Assembly: GCA_001724265.1 (NCBI GenBank)
Contig: MEDY01000326.1
Span: forward strand, 1-34,137
DNA: 34,137 nucleotides
Source: Rhizaria sp. SCN 62-66
Lineage: Eukaryota; Rhizaria, unplaced
Direction: 5' to 3'
Shown: positions 20,201-30,400 of the stretch, piece after piece
Layout of the letters: the number at the start of each line of letters is the position of its first letter
Position numbering within the stretch: the stretch's first letter is position 1
Translations under genes and position numbers: made by a program
The notes under the pieces: generated by a model
The model's input: only the letters and a program-made list of their open reading frames with translations
Database searches by the model: none
What the model was told of the DNA's origin: nothing

Positions 20201-23200
20201 GGCGGCGTGAGGCAGTACATGTGGTACCCGCGGTCGCAGCCGTCGCACAGCAGCATGAGTTCCGCGCGCTCGCCACCGCCGCACTCGGTGCACATGTACG
20301 TGTTGGCGTCGCTGCTCTCGGTCACGTACTTCGTCATCGCCGGCCGCCCGCTCGCGGTCGTGCCGCGCCCGCGCCGGGTGCCCCCGTGGGTCGTCTCGTC
20401 AGACTCGGCGGAGCCCAGCGCGCCCCCGGTCGCCGCGGCCGAGGCGCCGGCGCCGGCAGCGGCCCCCGCGAATGCTGCGGCCACAGCTGGGTCGTCTCCG
20501 GTCGCGACTGCGGCCGCCGCGGCCGTCTGTTGCACGAGCAGCCGCGCGTGCTGCCGGCGTAGCGCGCCCTCGGCCTCGGCGGCGGCCGCGGCGGCCGGCG
20601 GTAGTGCGGCTGCGCCCTCAGCGGCGCCCGCGCCCGCGCTGGCGGCGCGGCGCGCGTCGCGGCTGACGGGGCGGAACCCAGGGCGCGCAAGCTCCGCCAG
20701 CGTCGCTGCCGCAGGAACCGGGGCCAGCGCCGCCAGCAGGGCGGCGCCGCGCGCGCCGGCTGCGGCGGTCGCAGCGTACTGCACCGCGGCGGCGACGTCG
20801 GGCGCGCGCAACTCCGCGAACCCGCCAGCGCCGGTGTCGACAGCACCGTCGGCGGGCACCGCGGCGGCGGTGGCGTTGGCGACGCAGCGCGCAAGCAGCC
20901 GCTGCGAGGCCACGACCGAGGCGAGCGAGACGTCTACGCGCGGGCCCGTTCCCTCGGCGCCGGCGGCCGCGGCGGCCACGGCGGCGGCAGCGGGCGCGCC
21001 ACGCGCGGCGGCGGCCGTGACGGCGTCGGCAACCGCGGCGAGCTCGGCCTGGCAGGGCAGCGTGTCGGCAGGGGACAGCAGCTCCGCGGCGACCATTGCG
21101 GTCGACGCTGCGGCAGAGCGACCGTCGACGGCTGCGTCACTGGGCTCGACTGCGGCCGCTGACCGGGGCGAGTTCGACTGTGCGTTCGGCTGAGACTCGA
21201 GACGCAGTGCCGCTGCGGCGGTGTTGCTGTTCCTTAAAGGAAACGCGGCGCGCGCGGCCCGCCAGAGCGCGACCTCCGCGGTGCGCGCGTGTCCTTCGTC
21301 GACGTCGCGGCGCGAGAAAAAGCTCTCCAGCGCCTCGGGCACCGTCACCGTCGCCGCCGTCACACTCAGCGTGCTGAGAACGCGCAGCATCGAGACAGGA
21401 GTCCGCAGCGGGCGCGCGAGGGCGGCAGCGGAGAGGTGCGGCGCGAGTGCGGCGGCGGCCGGGGCGACGCCGTGGCGCGCCACGAGCTCGGCCTGGACCT
21501 CAATCGCATCGCTGCCATCGCCGTCATCGCTGTTATTGGACCAGGAGAGACTGCAGAGCACGGTGAGCAGCGGCGCGATGGCGGGAAACTCATCCAGCAG
21601 CGCGTCGCGCAGCGTAACGCCCTGGTGCAGCAGCGCAGCGCGCGCTTGGCGCGTGTGCGCCGCGAGCGCGCTCACTTCCCACGGTGACAAGTTCTGCGCC
21701 GCGCACAGGGCGTTGGTCAGGCTCTCGGCCTCCGTGTCCACTGCGCCACCCAGCGCGGCCGCCGCGGCCACGGCCAGGTCCGACTGCGGGGCTGCTGCAA
21801 GGCGCTTCACGCGGCCGCGGCCCTGGCCAGGCTGCTGCGACTTCAAGGGGACAAGAGTAGCGAGGAAATCGAAAACAAATTAGTTAGTTCCGACACAGCA
21901 CATAAAAAGGAGAGATGATCAATAAGTACGACGAATGAGCATGAATAAAACAGAGAACATTGAAATAAACCACAATCAAAATGAAGAGAATCACAATAAA
22001 TCCTACTGTAAAGACGTACACTTTCATTTTGCCACTCTAGAAGATCGTGATCGAAGTTTGACAGTTTTCCCCTCTTCGCGGGCTTCTTCTGCGGCGACTG
22101 TTGTTGCTTGCGACCCTCGCAAGCACCGTCCTTGTTACCATTGCTATCATCATCGCGGTCGCGACTCTCTACATCAATGCCATTTTTAGGTCGAAACTTG
22201 CCATTTCTGCCGCGGTTTAGCTTTCTGTTCATGTGCATCTGCTTCCACTTCGAGAGGCGTGTGGCTAGAGCCTCCGCAGTGGATTTCCCGCCGCGGCCAA
22301 CGCGCTGCCGGTCGCCGCCGTGGTCGCTGGCTGCGGACTCAGCAGACTCTACCTCCGACTCTGACTCATGATCACGGTCGTTGTTGTCGTCATCAGCGCT
22401 TTGATGTGAATCCGCTGAGTTCCCACTCTGATGCTGCTGCTGCTGCTGCTGTTGCTCCCAGAGCACATCCGCGGCGCGCGCCGCGTCGGCGGCGGCGAGC
22501 TCTTCCCGCGCCTTGCCCGCGGGCCCGCGCCACTGCCGCGGCACGGCGGGGCGGCCCAGCGCGTCGACGTGGAACGCACCCGCGCCCAGCACGGCCACGA
22601 CGGCGCGCACCCGGTGCGGCGTGAGCGTGTCGGCCCCGCCTGGCGCGGTCCAGGCCGTCTCGTGCGGCGCGATGAGGTCCTCCCACACGCGGCGCAGCGG
22701 GGCCCGCGCGCGGACCAGAGCGACCGTCGCGGAGGACGCCGTGGCAGTGACGACGACGCCGCTGCTCGTGACCACGGACGCGGTCCTCTTCGCCGTCGAC
22801 GTCGCCGACGTGCTGGCACTCGCGCTGGCGCCGGAGGCGGTGACTGCGGCTGTGGCGGCGGTATCACTGTCGTCAATCGTATTGTCGCCGTCGTCGTTGT
22901 TGTTCTCGTTGTCGTGATTGTTGGTGTTGACATCGCTGTCGCTGCCGTCATCCATGTTCGCGCCTAAAGTGTTGCCCACTTCTGCAAGCGCGGTCGCGGC
23001 CGCGGTCCGGATCGTGCTGCTGCTTAGACTCGGCAGCAGAGCGACCTGCACTGATGTCGTGACGTTCCAGCTGGTCTGCGTATCTGGCGCAAGCAGGAGC
23101 GGGTGTGCGTGGCCTTGCTTCATCAACGCCGCCACCAGCGCGCTGTGCTGCGCAGGGTCCGTCAGCTGCGCCGGGGTGAGGGTGGCGAGGTCGGCGGCGA

Positions 23201-24332
23201 GCGGCTCCCAGAGGGCGGGGCCGTGGCACGCCAGCGACAGACGCAACTCGTTCGCCAACTGGTCAAAAAACGCTAAAAAGCAGAGACCAAGCGAGAAATA
23301 AAAACAAATCGTGAAGAAATAAGTAAGATTATAGAATAACACGTGAAAACTTTGATTATCATATAAAATAAATCACAGATGAAGCAAATTACGCGAAAAC
23401 GACAATTCAGAGTTTTGCTAGCAGTCCCCACCTTCGAACTCGATGGTGTTCTCTCCGGGGCCTGGGCGCACATCCCCGCCGCCGAACTGCCTGATGACCG
23501 CGCAACGCAGGTAGAACACGTCCACGGGCGTGGCCTCGAGGAAGTGCGCCGCCAGTGCGCGCGGCGCGCGCACTAGCAGCGCTGCGAGCCTGATGCGCGC
23601 CGGGTGGGCGTCGTAGGAGCGCGGCGACCAGAGCGCGGCGGTAGCGGTCCGCGCGCGCGCCGCGTACACACGCCCGCTGCGCACGGCCACCAGCTGCTCG
23701 CGCCAGCCCCAGCCGATCGCGATGCCCGCGGCGCTCACGCGGGCCAGGCTCAGCGCGCCGTGAGCGTCGAGGAAGGCGCGCTGGAAGCGCCACCGCCGTG
23801 ACGCCGCAGTTTCGAGCGCGGCCAGCAGAGAGAGCACGCGCTGCATGTTGGCCTCGCGCAGCCGTGCGAGCTGCGCGCGCAGTGCGGCAGCGTCGTTGTC
23901 GTCGCGCGTCTGCAGCGCCGAGAGGTCCTGGTTCTTGGTCTGGAACGAGAAGGCGTCGGGGTCGGCGTTAAGTGAGGGCCGCCACTGCGGCGGTGGGACA
24001 ATCTTGCAGATGCCGTACGCCGCCGCCTCGGGCTGGATCGCGCGCACAAACGCCAGCGGGTCCGCGAATTGCGCCGCCGTGGGGTAGTACGTCGGCGCGA
24101 ACGGGATCGCGGCCACGCGTGCCGTGAGTTCCGCCGCAGACAGATTCTGCGGCCCGCCAGCGCTGCTGCCGGCGCCGTTGGCCGCGGTCGGCGCCGCAGT
24201 GGCCGTCGCCGAGGTCAGCGTCGCGGCCAGCGCGGCGGCCGTGTTGCGCATCGAGGCCGCTGCAGAGACGCCGCGCCTGCCTGGCTGCGGCGGCTGCTGC
24301 GGCTGCGGCTGCTGCTGATTAACAGAAGACAT
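5227..24332 (-). CDS. KDM5: Giant KDM5/JARID1-type JmjC histone H3K4 demethylase (three exons)
   Basis: Exons 24332-23432, 23272-22020 and 21840-5227 join in frame to 6,255 residues; KDM5 proteins are usually 1,500-1,700. Module order follows the family: JmjN (78-118), a divergent ARID (302-402), PHD1 (Cys1235-Cys1280, Cys4-His-Cys3), JmjC with Fe ligands His1949, Glu1951 and His2349 plus 2-oxoglutarate Lys1967, and C5HC2 finger (Cys3358-Cys3391). KDM5 enzymes remove methyl groups from histone H3 Lys4 in chromatin, using Fe(II) and 2-oxoglutarate; all visible cofactor residues are kept. Two AT-hook cores occur at 2752-2758 and 4667-4673. Between modules lie Ala-, Asp/Asn-, Gln- and Ser-rich tracts. 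JmjC carries an extra ~310 residues. About 2,860 residues follow C5HC2 and show no PHD2 or PHD3. Start is an ATG just before Gln/Pro-rich sequence. The 16.6-kb third exon could hide in-frame introns. Family identity is firm; full-length translation is prediction. Confidence 0.88.
9976..9996 (-). other. Second AT-hook-like core in the KDM5 homologue
   Basis: Encodes GRGRPVK (residues 4667-4673) preceded by Lys/Arg and Ser/Thr. The GRP core is present; the flanks are less basic than in the first copy. Confidence 0.45.
13822..13923 (-). other. C5HC2 zinc finger of the KDM5 homologue
   Basis: Residues 3358-3391: CAIC, then CACSPGKLACLYHAAELCGC, followed by LLYRYSERELSAL. This is the zinc finger typical of KDM5 proteins (human CVKC...CSC...LVCLYH...LCPC...LRYRY). 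It confirms that the giant ORF belongs to this family well past JmjC. Confidence 0.9.
14680..14826 (-). repeat. Gly/Met/Lys-rich GKMG repeats in the KDM5 homologue
   Basis: Around residues 3057-3105 the protein repeats short GGKMG / GKMG units with runs of Gly, unlike the Ala/Ser-rich sequence around it. At DNA level the units are GCCCATCTTGCC-like (plus strand) repeats. Confidence 0.7.
15721..15741 (-). other. AT-hook core in the KDM5 homologue
   Basis: Encodes KRGRPRR (residues 2752-2758), a canonical AT-hook core flanked by more basic residues. It suggests minor-groove DNA contact. Confidence 0.6.
16866..17019 (-). other. JmjC domain, second half (Fe ligand His2349)
   Basis: Contains YPGEIVVTFPQAYHAGFN, then NIAESVNFAPLEWLPYG, which supplies the third iron ligand (His2349) and the conserved Asn residues. 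The match to KDM5 is residue-by-residue strong despite the long insertion before it. Confidence 0.93.
17955..18252 (-). other. JmjC domain, first half (Fe ligands His1949 and Glu1951)
   Basis: Contains [20 protein letters not shown] and then LNYLHCGAPKHWYAL. His1949 and Glu1951 are Fe(II) ligands, and Lys1967 is the 2-oxoglutarate ligand at the same +16 spacing from the Glu as in human KDM5A. It ends near QPDLLFQLVTMVDP, which is also family-typical. Confidence 0.93.
20155..20292 (-). other. PHD finger 1 of the KDM5 homologue
   Basis: Residues 1235-1280: CTEC, then LLCDGC, YHMYC and WFCQAC, a complete Cys4-His-Cys3 zinc set. It is followed by QRSFGYNAGRVFSLRAYQ, matching the EAFGF...YTLRTF stretch after PHD1 in animal KDM5. 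This finger usually reads the unmodified H3 tail. Confidence 0.93.
21841..22019 (-). other. Intron 2 of the KDM5 gene (about 179 bp)
   Basis: Donor AGT|GTACGT at 22019 (minus strand), the same GTACGT donor as in the channel gene. A perfect branch-site-like CTAAC within ACTAACTAAT lies about 45 nt before the acceptor. The acceptor is drawn at the first AG (CCTTGAAG, ending 21841); the following TCGCAG or CAG would also keep phase 0 and shift the exon start by 6 or 9 nt. Exon frames are in phase 0 on both sides. Confidence 0.75.
22432..22454. repeat. (TGC)n run encoding poly-Gln in KDM5 exon 2
   Basis: An interrupted TGC/TGT run that reads as about seven consecutive Gln codons on the minus strand, next to Asp/Asn-rich sequence. 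Confidence 0.8.
22968..23270 (-). other. Divergent ARID-like domain of the KDM5 homologue
   Basis: Residues 302-402. FFDQLANEL at the start aligns with KDM5 ARID helix 1, and its position directly after JmjN is as expected. The rest is poorly conserved: the Gly-Gly-Phe turn and typical Trp-Xaa-Xaa-Val are not clear. DNA-binding competence is uncertain. Confidence 0.55.
23273..23431 (-). other. Intron 1 of the KDM5 gene (159 bp)
   Basis: Donor GAAG|GTGGGG at 23431 and acceptor CTTTTTAG|CG ending at 23273 on the minus strand. The split codon G|CG restores Ala301 and joins JmjN-side sequence directly to FFDQLANEL, which matches the start of the KDM5 ARID (FLDQLAKF in animal proteins). The intron is AT-rich and contains in-frame stops. 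Confidence 0.85.
23979..24101 (-). other. JmjN domain of the KDM5 homologue
   Basis: Residues 78-118. The core reads YYPTAAQFADPLAFV, then AYGICKIVPPPQW, the standard JmjN pattern that packs against the catalytic JmjC fold. It is in exon 1. Confidence 0.92.
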
Positions 24333-25300
24333 AATCTTGTACAGGTGCAGCCGCGGCTGGAGCTGAAGCTGTTGCTACCGCTGCGACTGCTAGGATAAAC
24401 GTGGTGATCAGTAACGCAAGCACAGAAAAAATGCGCTCGCTGACTGCTGTTAAAGGATAGAGACTGTGAACAGCGCTTCCAGAGCCCAAGGGGACTGTCG
24501 CGTTGAGGGACTCGAACAGCAGACTGGATTGGGGAAAAAGAGACTGAAGAACAGGAAAGTGCTTTAAGTACGGGATTCGCTCTCGCGGGCACTTAAGGAG
24601 GAGGGACAAAGACCGGGGTCGTGGACAGGGTGGGCAATGTGTTAAAGAGGAGCGGTGAGAGAAACGCCAATCATGCTGATAGATGTGACGAATGGTGAGG
24701 CTGATGGGCCTTGAGGCGTGCTCTTGAGCGTAACAAGCTGTTAACCTGTTAAGGTATAATTACAGAAACGAATACTTGGGATAATATCGGCACATCTCAA
24801 TCTGACTAATGTACTGTTCACGGAAGAATGAACCCACCAGAGCTGCGCGCAATATGGCAATTTCTGGTCATGATTTGGTCATTGTCAAGCGACAGGATAT
24901 AGCGCACTACAGGCTTATCAACGAGTCACAACGAAAACGAAATTTAATAATTTGCATACAATAAGTAATTCTACCTCTTTTACAGGCTCTCTATGTGGTT
25001 GAATAGCCTTCAATTAATTTAATTTAGAGTCGTCCTGCTGACGGCTTGGAGCGGAGGAGAAGCAAGATCAGACCGCCCAACTTTCATCTCACTGTTCTGC
25101 ATAACCGATCCTACAACAAGTACAAAAATCTTATCAATGTTTTAAAAAACACTTTGAACACAAATTTCAGAACTTGAAATAAATATCCTCTTGTTTTTTG
25201 TATCGGTAAGTCCGCGAATGTGTTGGGCAAAGCGAGGTACACTGCACGCCCTGTGCCCCAGACCGACAAACTGAATGTTGTGTATTCTTGCTGATAAGCT

Positions 25301-25310
25301 GCCAGCTGGC
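25301..25310. repeat. 10-bp palindrome GCCAGCTGGC
   Basis: Perfect inverted repeat followed by GG. It is related to the 14-bp palindrome 115-125 bp to the right: both have the half site GCCAGC and end in GCTGGCGG. Confidence 0.6.
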
Positions 25311-25424
25311 GGATAAAAGCAACATAAATAAGATATTACAAAGTAACATTATAATATTTTGTTGTTGAATTTGTGATAACGCAATTGCGTGACTGAGAAT
25401 TCGCTTGAAAAACTAAGCACCCGG

Positions 25425-25438
25425 GCCAGCCGGCTGGC
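25425..25438. repeat. 14-bp perfect palindrome GCCAGCCGGCTGGC
   Basis: GC-rich inverted repeat in AT-rich surroundings, followed by GG and a T-rich tract. It could be a protein-binding dyad. A hairpin role is less likely because there is no loop. Confidence 0.6.
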
Positions 25439-26885
25439 GGTTTATTTTTTCGGTCCCAAGCGTGACCCAAGAGGAGTGTGGTTGCCGGCTTTGTTGCTGT
25501 TGAACATAGATATTGCATTCGTCATATCAATTTGAGGCATAACATTGAAAAAAACTTAGAGAACCCCGACAGCGTGACATTTGTTTTAGTTGTATTAACT
25601 ATTTATGTGATGCAGGGTTGTCCAGTGAAGCACAGCCCAGTGCGGATGGTGGTGGGAGCGGCAGTGAAATGAGTGAGTTATCGAGCAAACACACGAATAT
25701 CTGAGTCGGGACGTGGACATATGCAATCGATCTGCTTAATTGCCGATCAGAGTAGCCCTCTTAGTCACGCAGACATTCACACTCAAGTGCGCAGTCAGCC
25801 ACGGAAAGTATCAGATCAGGCGCAAATCGAGGAGGATGCAGGGTGCTGTGAGGTGCAACGTAGTCGCAGTCAGAGTCAGATAAGAGCAATATATATGCAT
25901 ACACAGACAAAGATCCGCAAGTCTGCAAATAAAGGCACGTAAACACACGCGAACCACAGACAAAAAACGAAAGAAAGAGAAAATAACAAATCGTGCAAAA
26001 ACACGTCGGGCGCAAAAACAACGACGATATTAACGTCACACACGCAATGAGACACATCATGAGAAAATGTGCGCATGCGTTAAAGTGAAATAAGCTGAAA
26101 TGTAAAGAAAAAACAGAATATGAAAGAAACAAAGCTTAACATATCGGAGAGAAAACAAAACGTGTAAACAAATGAACACTAACGTCAGGCTCACAGTCAC
26201 TGCATGAGCAGGTGTTTTGCTGATGAGTTATTGAAGGTATTGCGATGTGATATGATGTGGCGAGTGAATGTGGTTGCGGCCTGAAGTAGGGGGAAAGCGG
26301 TGAGAAAAACTGGCGTGATGTGTGATGCTTGCTCGCGTACAGACTTGTCAGGCCTCGTCTCGACTCGCGTCTCTCACAAACAATAACACAGCGCAGACAC
26401 AGCGCGACACCATGGAGAAGTGTCAGCGTTCTTGTGTGCGCGCGTTTTCGAGTGTCAGGAAAAGCGACAGAGACTGATGACAAGCGTGCTGGCGCGAGCG
26501 AACAGTAGGGGAAATAAAACGGAGTCAAAAAACAAATCAAAGCGAGAGAAACTGAAAAACAACGAGGAAAAAAGACACCCAAGCGACGACGACTAGATAG
26601 CACCCTCAATGTTCACCTCGCAGTGCTGTGCAATGCCGTGCAGTGGACCGGAATGATGTGCAGTGAAGAGCTGCAACAGTTCATTCCGTTTAACACCGAC
26701 AATAAAGCACAAATAGACTTAGAAGTATGAAGCTGCGAAAGATAAACAAGAGGAGAGTGGCAAAAACAAAGGCGTCACAGTGATCAAGGTGCGTATAATT
26801 GCGTTGTTTGCCAAGTTGTGACCGTGCACGGAAGCCAAAGTTTGCTGCTGTGGCCGCCACAGTGACAGCGCGAGCGCGCGTGGGT

Positions 26886-26931
26886 GTGAGTAAGTGAATG
26901 AGCGAGTGAGTGAGTGGGTGAACGAGTGAAT
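26886..26931. repeat. Degenerate (GAGT)n tetranucleotide tract
   Basis: About eleven GAGT-like units (GAGT, AAGT, GAAT, GAGC and similar) in tandem on the plus strand, typical of a decayed microsatellite in non-coding DNA. Confidence 0.7.
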
Positions 26932-27478
26932 AAGGTGTGGATTTGATGATAATTGTGCATATTACGAAAACATACATACAACGTCGGAGTCACACGGGCT
27001 GCTGAGTTACTGCTACGAGTAATGCGTGAGTGAGGAGAGTAAAGCAACAACAACTGCACGATGCAGTCGCGCGCGTGCAAGTGAGTAGGCGCCAAGTGGC
27101 GGGTGCACGGGACCGTAAAAGCAAAAAGTTGCGCAAAACTAAAAAAACGAAAGAGGATTTCGTCGCAATAGCCACCGGGAAAACTTTAAACAAGCGAGAA
27201 AAAAGCAACAAACACTGGAGTGTTTTGAAAGAAACAGGAACAGGAACAAAGCAAAAAGAACGGAGCAATGTCGGAAAGGTCTCATCTGCCGCAAAAATAA
27301 AGTTTTTTTTTTAAAGCGAATCAACAAGAAAGTGAAAAAGCAAAGGAGTAAAACTGGGAAGGCAAAGGTGGAAGAGGCAGCATTCGATGAAAGACGAAAC
27401 ACGCTAAGTTGGCGTGTTCATGAGGAGTGTGTTGCTCTTTCGACAGCGCCGCGTGTCACGTCGCACATAAATTGCGCG

Positions 27479-27484
27479 TTTATT
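27479..27484 (-). promoter_or_regulatory. AATAAA overlapping the channel stop codon
   Basis: The minus strand reads GACGAATAAACG, where TAA is the stop codon and AATAAA a canonical polyadenylation hexamer. If used, the 3' UTR would be only about 10-30 nt. Confidence 0.35.
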
Positions 27485-30400
27485 CGTCATCACTGTCGTT
27501 GTCGTACACCTTGGCCGTCGTCATCACCGAGGCCTCGGGCACAGCGCCACTGGCGGAGTTGCTGCCGCTGAGGCTGACGGCGAGGCTCGTGAGGGACGGG
27601 CCGCGGCCGGCGGCCTGCAAAGACGCTGCACCGGAGCCGGCCTTCGAGGGGAAGTCGCCCGAGTTGTCCTCTTCGCTGTGGGCCGGCATGCGGTCCACTG
27701 GAACCTGGTCGGACGCCTGTGTCATGGAACGAGAGCAGGAACAAAAGCAAAGGTACGGTACAAAATGAGTTTGGGCATCAACGAGACATCAACGAATTCA
27801 GTTTAAAACTCAATATATCATAGAATTACCACAGTGTCAGATAAAAGGATTGGTCTTGATTCCAAATTGTTGATATTACAGAAGTATGTTTCATTTTGTT
27901 GACGTTTACGTACCTTGGCGTACATGTTGCGCAGCGACTCTTTGCGCTGCACAATGGGCCTGCCGAGCACGCCGACAGGCGCGGCGCCAGACCCGGACGC
28001 CGGCCCGGGGCTGCCCAACACGCGCGGGGTCCCGGGCGCGCTGCCCGACACGCCCGCGGTGCCGGAGCCGCTGCCGACGCTTGCACTGCTTCCGGTGCCG
28101 CCCGCGCCGCCGCCGAGAAGCGTGGAGGCCGAGTCGGAGCCCACGGTGGCGCCCGTGTGGAAGATGGTCTGCATGTTGGGCTTGGTGTTGAAGGGCAGGT
28201 TCTCGGTCGCCACCACGGTGCGGCGGGTCGGCGGCGTGCGGATGCCCAAATCGCGGAGGAAATAGCGGATCGCGTTCATTACTGTGGTCTTATCGGAGCT
28301 GATGCGCTCCCACTGGTCGGGCGACTCACGGTGGTCCAGCACAAGGCTGATATCCATCGACTCGAGCTCAGTCTCCAGTCGCCCGATCGTCAGCCACACC
28401 TGCGGGCGCCACGACAGCTTGTTGCTCTGCACGAACGCGAACATGCGGTCCGCCAGCGCGTTGAGGCGCTCCAACGGGGTGTACATGGCGACTTTATATG
28501 TGAAGGTGATAGAGCTGTACTCGGAGCGCTTGAGGTTGACGATGACGAGCTGTGCGAGCACCGAGTTGGGCATCGTGATGTTGCGCGCTGACGTGTCGAT
28601 GAACGTCGTGGTCATGAGCGAGATGTCGACGACCTGCAGCACTTCCGTCGACTTGTCCGCCACAATGACGCCGTCGCCGATGTAGTACGGGCGCTGCAGC
28701 ATGATGAAGCGCAGCGACGCGACGTAGCGCTCGACCTCGGCGGCGACGGCGAAGGACAGCGAGAGGAATAGCGACGCCAGCGAAACAAGCGAGCCCGTCA
28801 CGGTGAAGTCGAACACAATAAGGAAGGCGATGAGCATCGCGAGCCAGTAAATGCCGGCGACGATGTTCTCCAGAATGCTGCCGATGGTGCTGTAGTTGTT
28901 GAGCTCGAGCACCAGGCTCGCGCGCTCACGGTAGAACTTTCTCAACACTTGCTCCAGCTCCAAGTGGCCCACGCGGCCGTCGCGTACAATGGAGTCGAAG
29001 AACGCAAACGCCTTAGCCGCAGTGATCTTGGTGTAGCGCTGCTGCAGGTCGAGCAGTGTGATGTACCCGCGCGCGTTCTTGTCCAGCACAGCCATGATGC
29101 GGTTCGCCACAGCCTGCGCAATGATATCGCTCTTGCTCACCGTGCCGTGGTTGCGCGTGATGGTGAAGCGGTGCGGCCCGCCGTTCATGTTCTGGAACCC
29201 GCGCTCGCCGATCTCGCGCTGCAGCCCCACGGGGTCGACGTCGGCTTCGAGCAGGTCGTATGAGAACCGCGGCGCGGACACGGGCTCGGCGCTCTTCGCG
29301 GCCTCGGTGGGCTTGCTCGAGGAAGCGACGTCCCCGGCGGGCTTGGTCGCGGCCGCGGCGGCGGCGTCGAGCGCGGCGGCGGGCGACTCTGACTTGGCGC
29401 CGGTCAACACGCCCCACAGTCCTTTGGTGATGGAGGCGCGGAACGTGGCGTGCGTGCGCAGCGGAGACGCGGCGGGGCGCATGGCCTCCTCGGTCAAATT
29501 TGATGGGATCGGGGCGCCACCGGCGGCGATGGAGTTGACGGTGTCGCGGCGCTCGCGGGCCTTGCGCTGCGCCTGTGAAAGAGACACTGTCTCGGACTGC
29601 TCGCCAGCGAAAAAGCGGAGCAGCTTGGCGAACTTAAGGAGCGAGTCCTTGCTGTCAGAGTCGTCGATGAGGGCCTCCTTGCCGCAGAGGTCGAGCACAA
29701 TCTGCTCCTGCAGCTTGATCTTGGCGGCGCGCTTGAGGTACTTGGAACGGTTGAAGTAGTACATCGCTGAAAAGATCAGGTACTTGCGGATAACGAGAGA
29801 GATGGTGCAGATGAGAACGAAGTTGAGCCACATGTCGATGCGGCGGAACGCCACACCGTGGCTCTCCGTGTCAATGCCAGTGAGCACGTCGTTCCACGCT
29901 ACTAAGGCCGAGATGGAGACGGCGAGCAGCGAGGTGGTGGAGGCGATCGACGCGGCCCAGAAGTAGAAGTCTTGGAACGGTGTAGTGCTCAGTAGTTCGC
30001 CAACAAGCCACTCGAGCACGGCCTGGACAAGGACACCAACATATGCAATGGCAATGACGCAGGAGATGGCGAGGAAGTATCGCCACAGCGGCGTGGAGAT
30101 GATGTGCAGCTCGTCGTGGTAGCCGATGTTGAAGCCGACAGTGAAGGCGGCGAAGAAGACGATGGTGATAAGCGCAGAGATGTGGAACGTGAGGTCAAAG
30201 TGCGTCCACGTTTTGCTAAGCCCGCAAAAGCAGCCAACGCCGCAGGTGAACTTGTCGACGCAGCGCTTGCTCATGAGGTCTTTGCGGCTGCTGATCTCGG
30301 CAGACGGACCGAAATGGTAGTTGGCAGAGTGCATGCCGTTGACGAAGGAGCTGTGCGCCGGCGGGGTCATCTCCATGCCGCTGATGTTCGGGCTCGAGAC

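Larger units (their letters stand above)
24333..27479. other. 3.1-kb region without a convincing gene
   Basis: Lies upstream of the KDM5 start and downstream of the channel stop; both genes are on the minus strand. It is AT-richer than the coding DNA and its purine/pyrimidine asymmetry (A/G-rich plus strand around 25700-27400) yields Phe/Ser/Leu-rich minus-strand ORFs with no recognisable domain. The part next to 24333 presumably holds the KDM5 promoter and leader. It contains two palindromes and a tetranucleotide tract, listed separately. I find no tRNA, rRNA or mobile element. Confidence 0.55.

Noticed and set aside
5243-21883. Many long ORFs on the plus strand and in other minus frames across the KDM5 gene (up to 567 codons, for example 14339-16042 and 11254-12675)
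   Set aside because: They are shadows of GC-rich, stop-poor coding DNA: compositions are Arg/Ala/Ser or Cys/Ser biased, there are no domains, and the opposite frame carries recognised KDM5 modules.
21843-24332. Three separate minus-strand genes (23418-24332, 21843-23342, 5227-21846)
   Set aside because: JmjN, ARID and PHD-JmjC-C5HC2 are split across them in family order, and splice sites join them in exact phase; the later two frames have no suitable ATG at their 5' ends.
26412-26477. Short plus-strand ORF of 21 codons starting in ACCATGG
   Set aside because: Good start context only; too short, no conservation evidence, and surrounding sequence looks non-coding.
26136-26609. Minus-strand 157-codon ORF and neighbouring ORFs at 25761-27268
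   Set aside because: Phe/Ser/Leu/Cys-rich products arise from the pyrimidine-rich strand; no domain, no plausible start context, no codon bias like the real genes.
27818-27913. Unspliced C-terminus of the channel ending at 27818
   Set aside because: A strong GTACGT donor precedes this AT-rich tail, and a phase-0 acceptor leads into a GC-rich exon with the composition of the gene.
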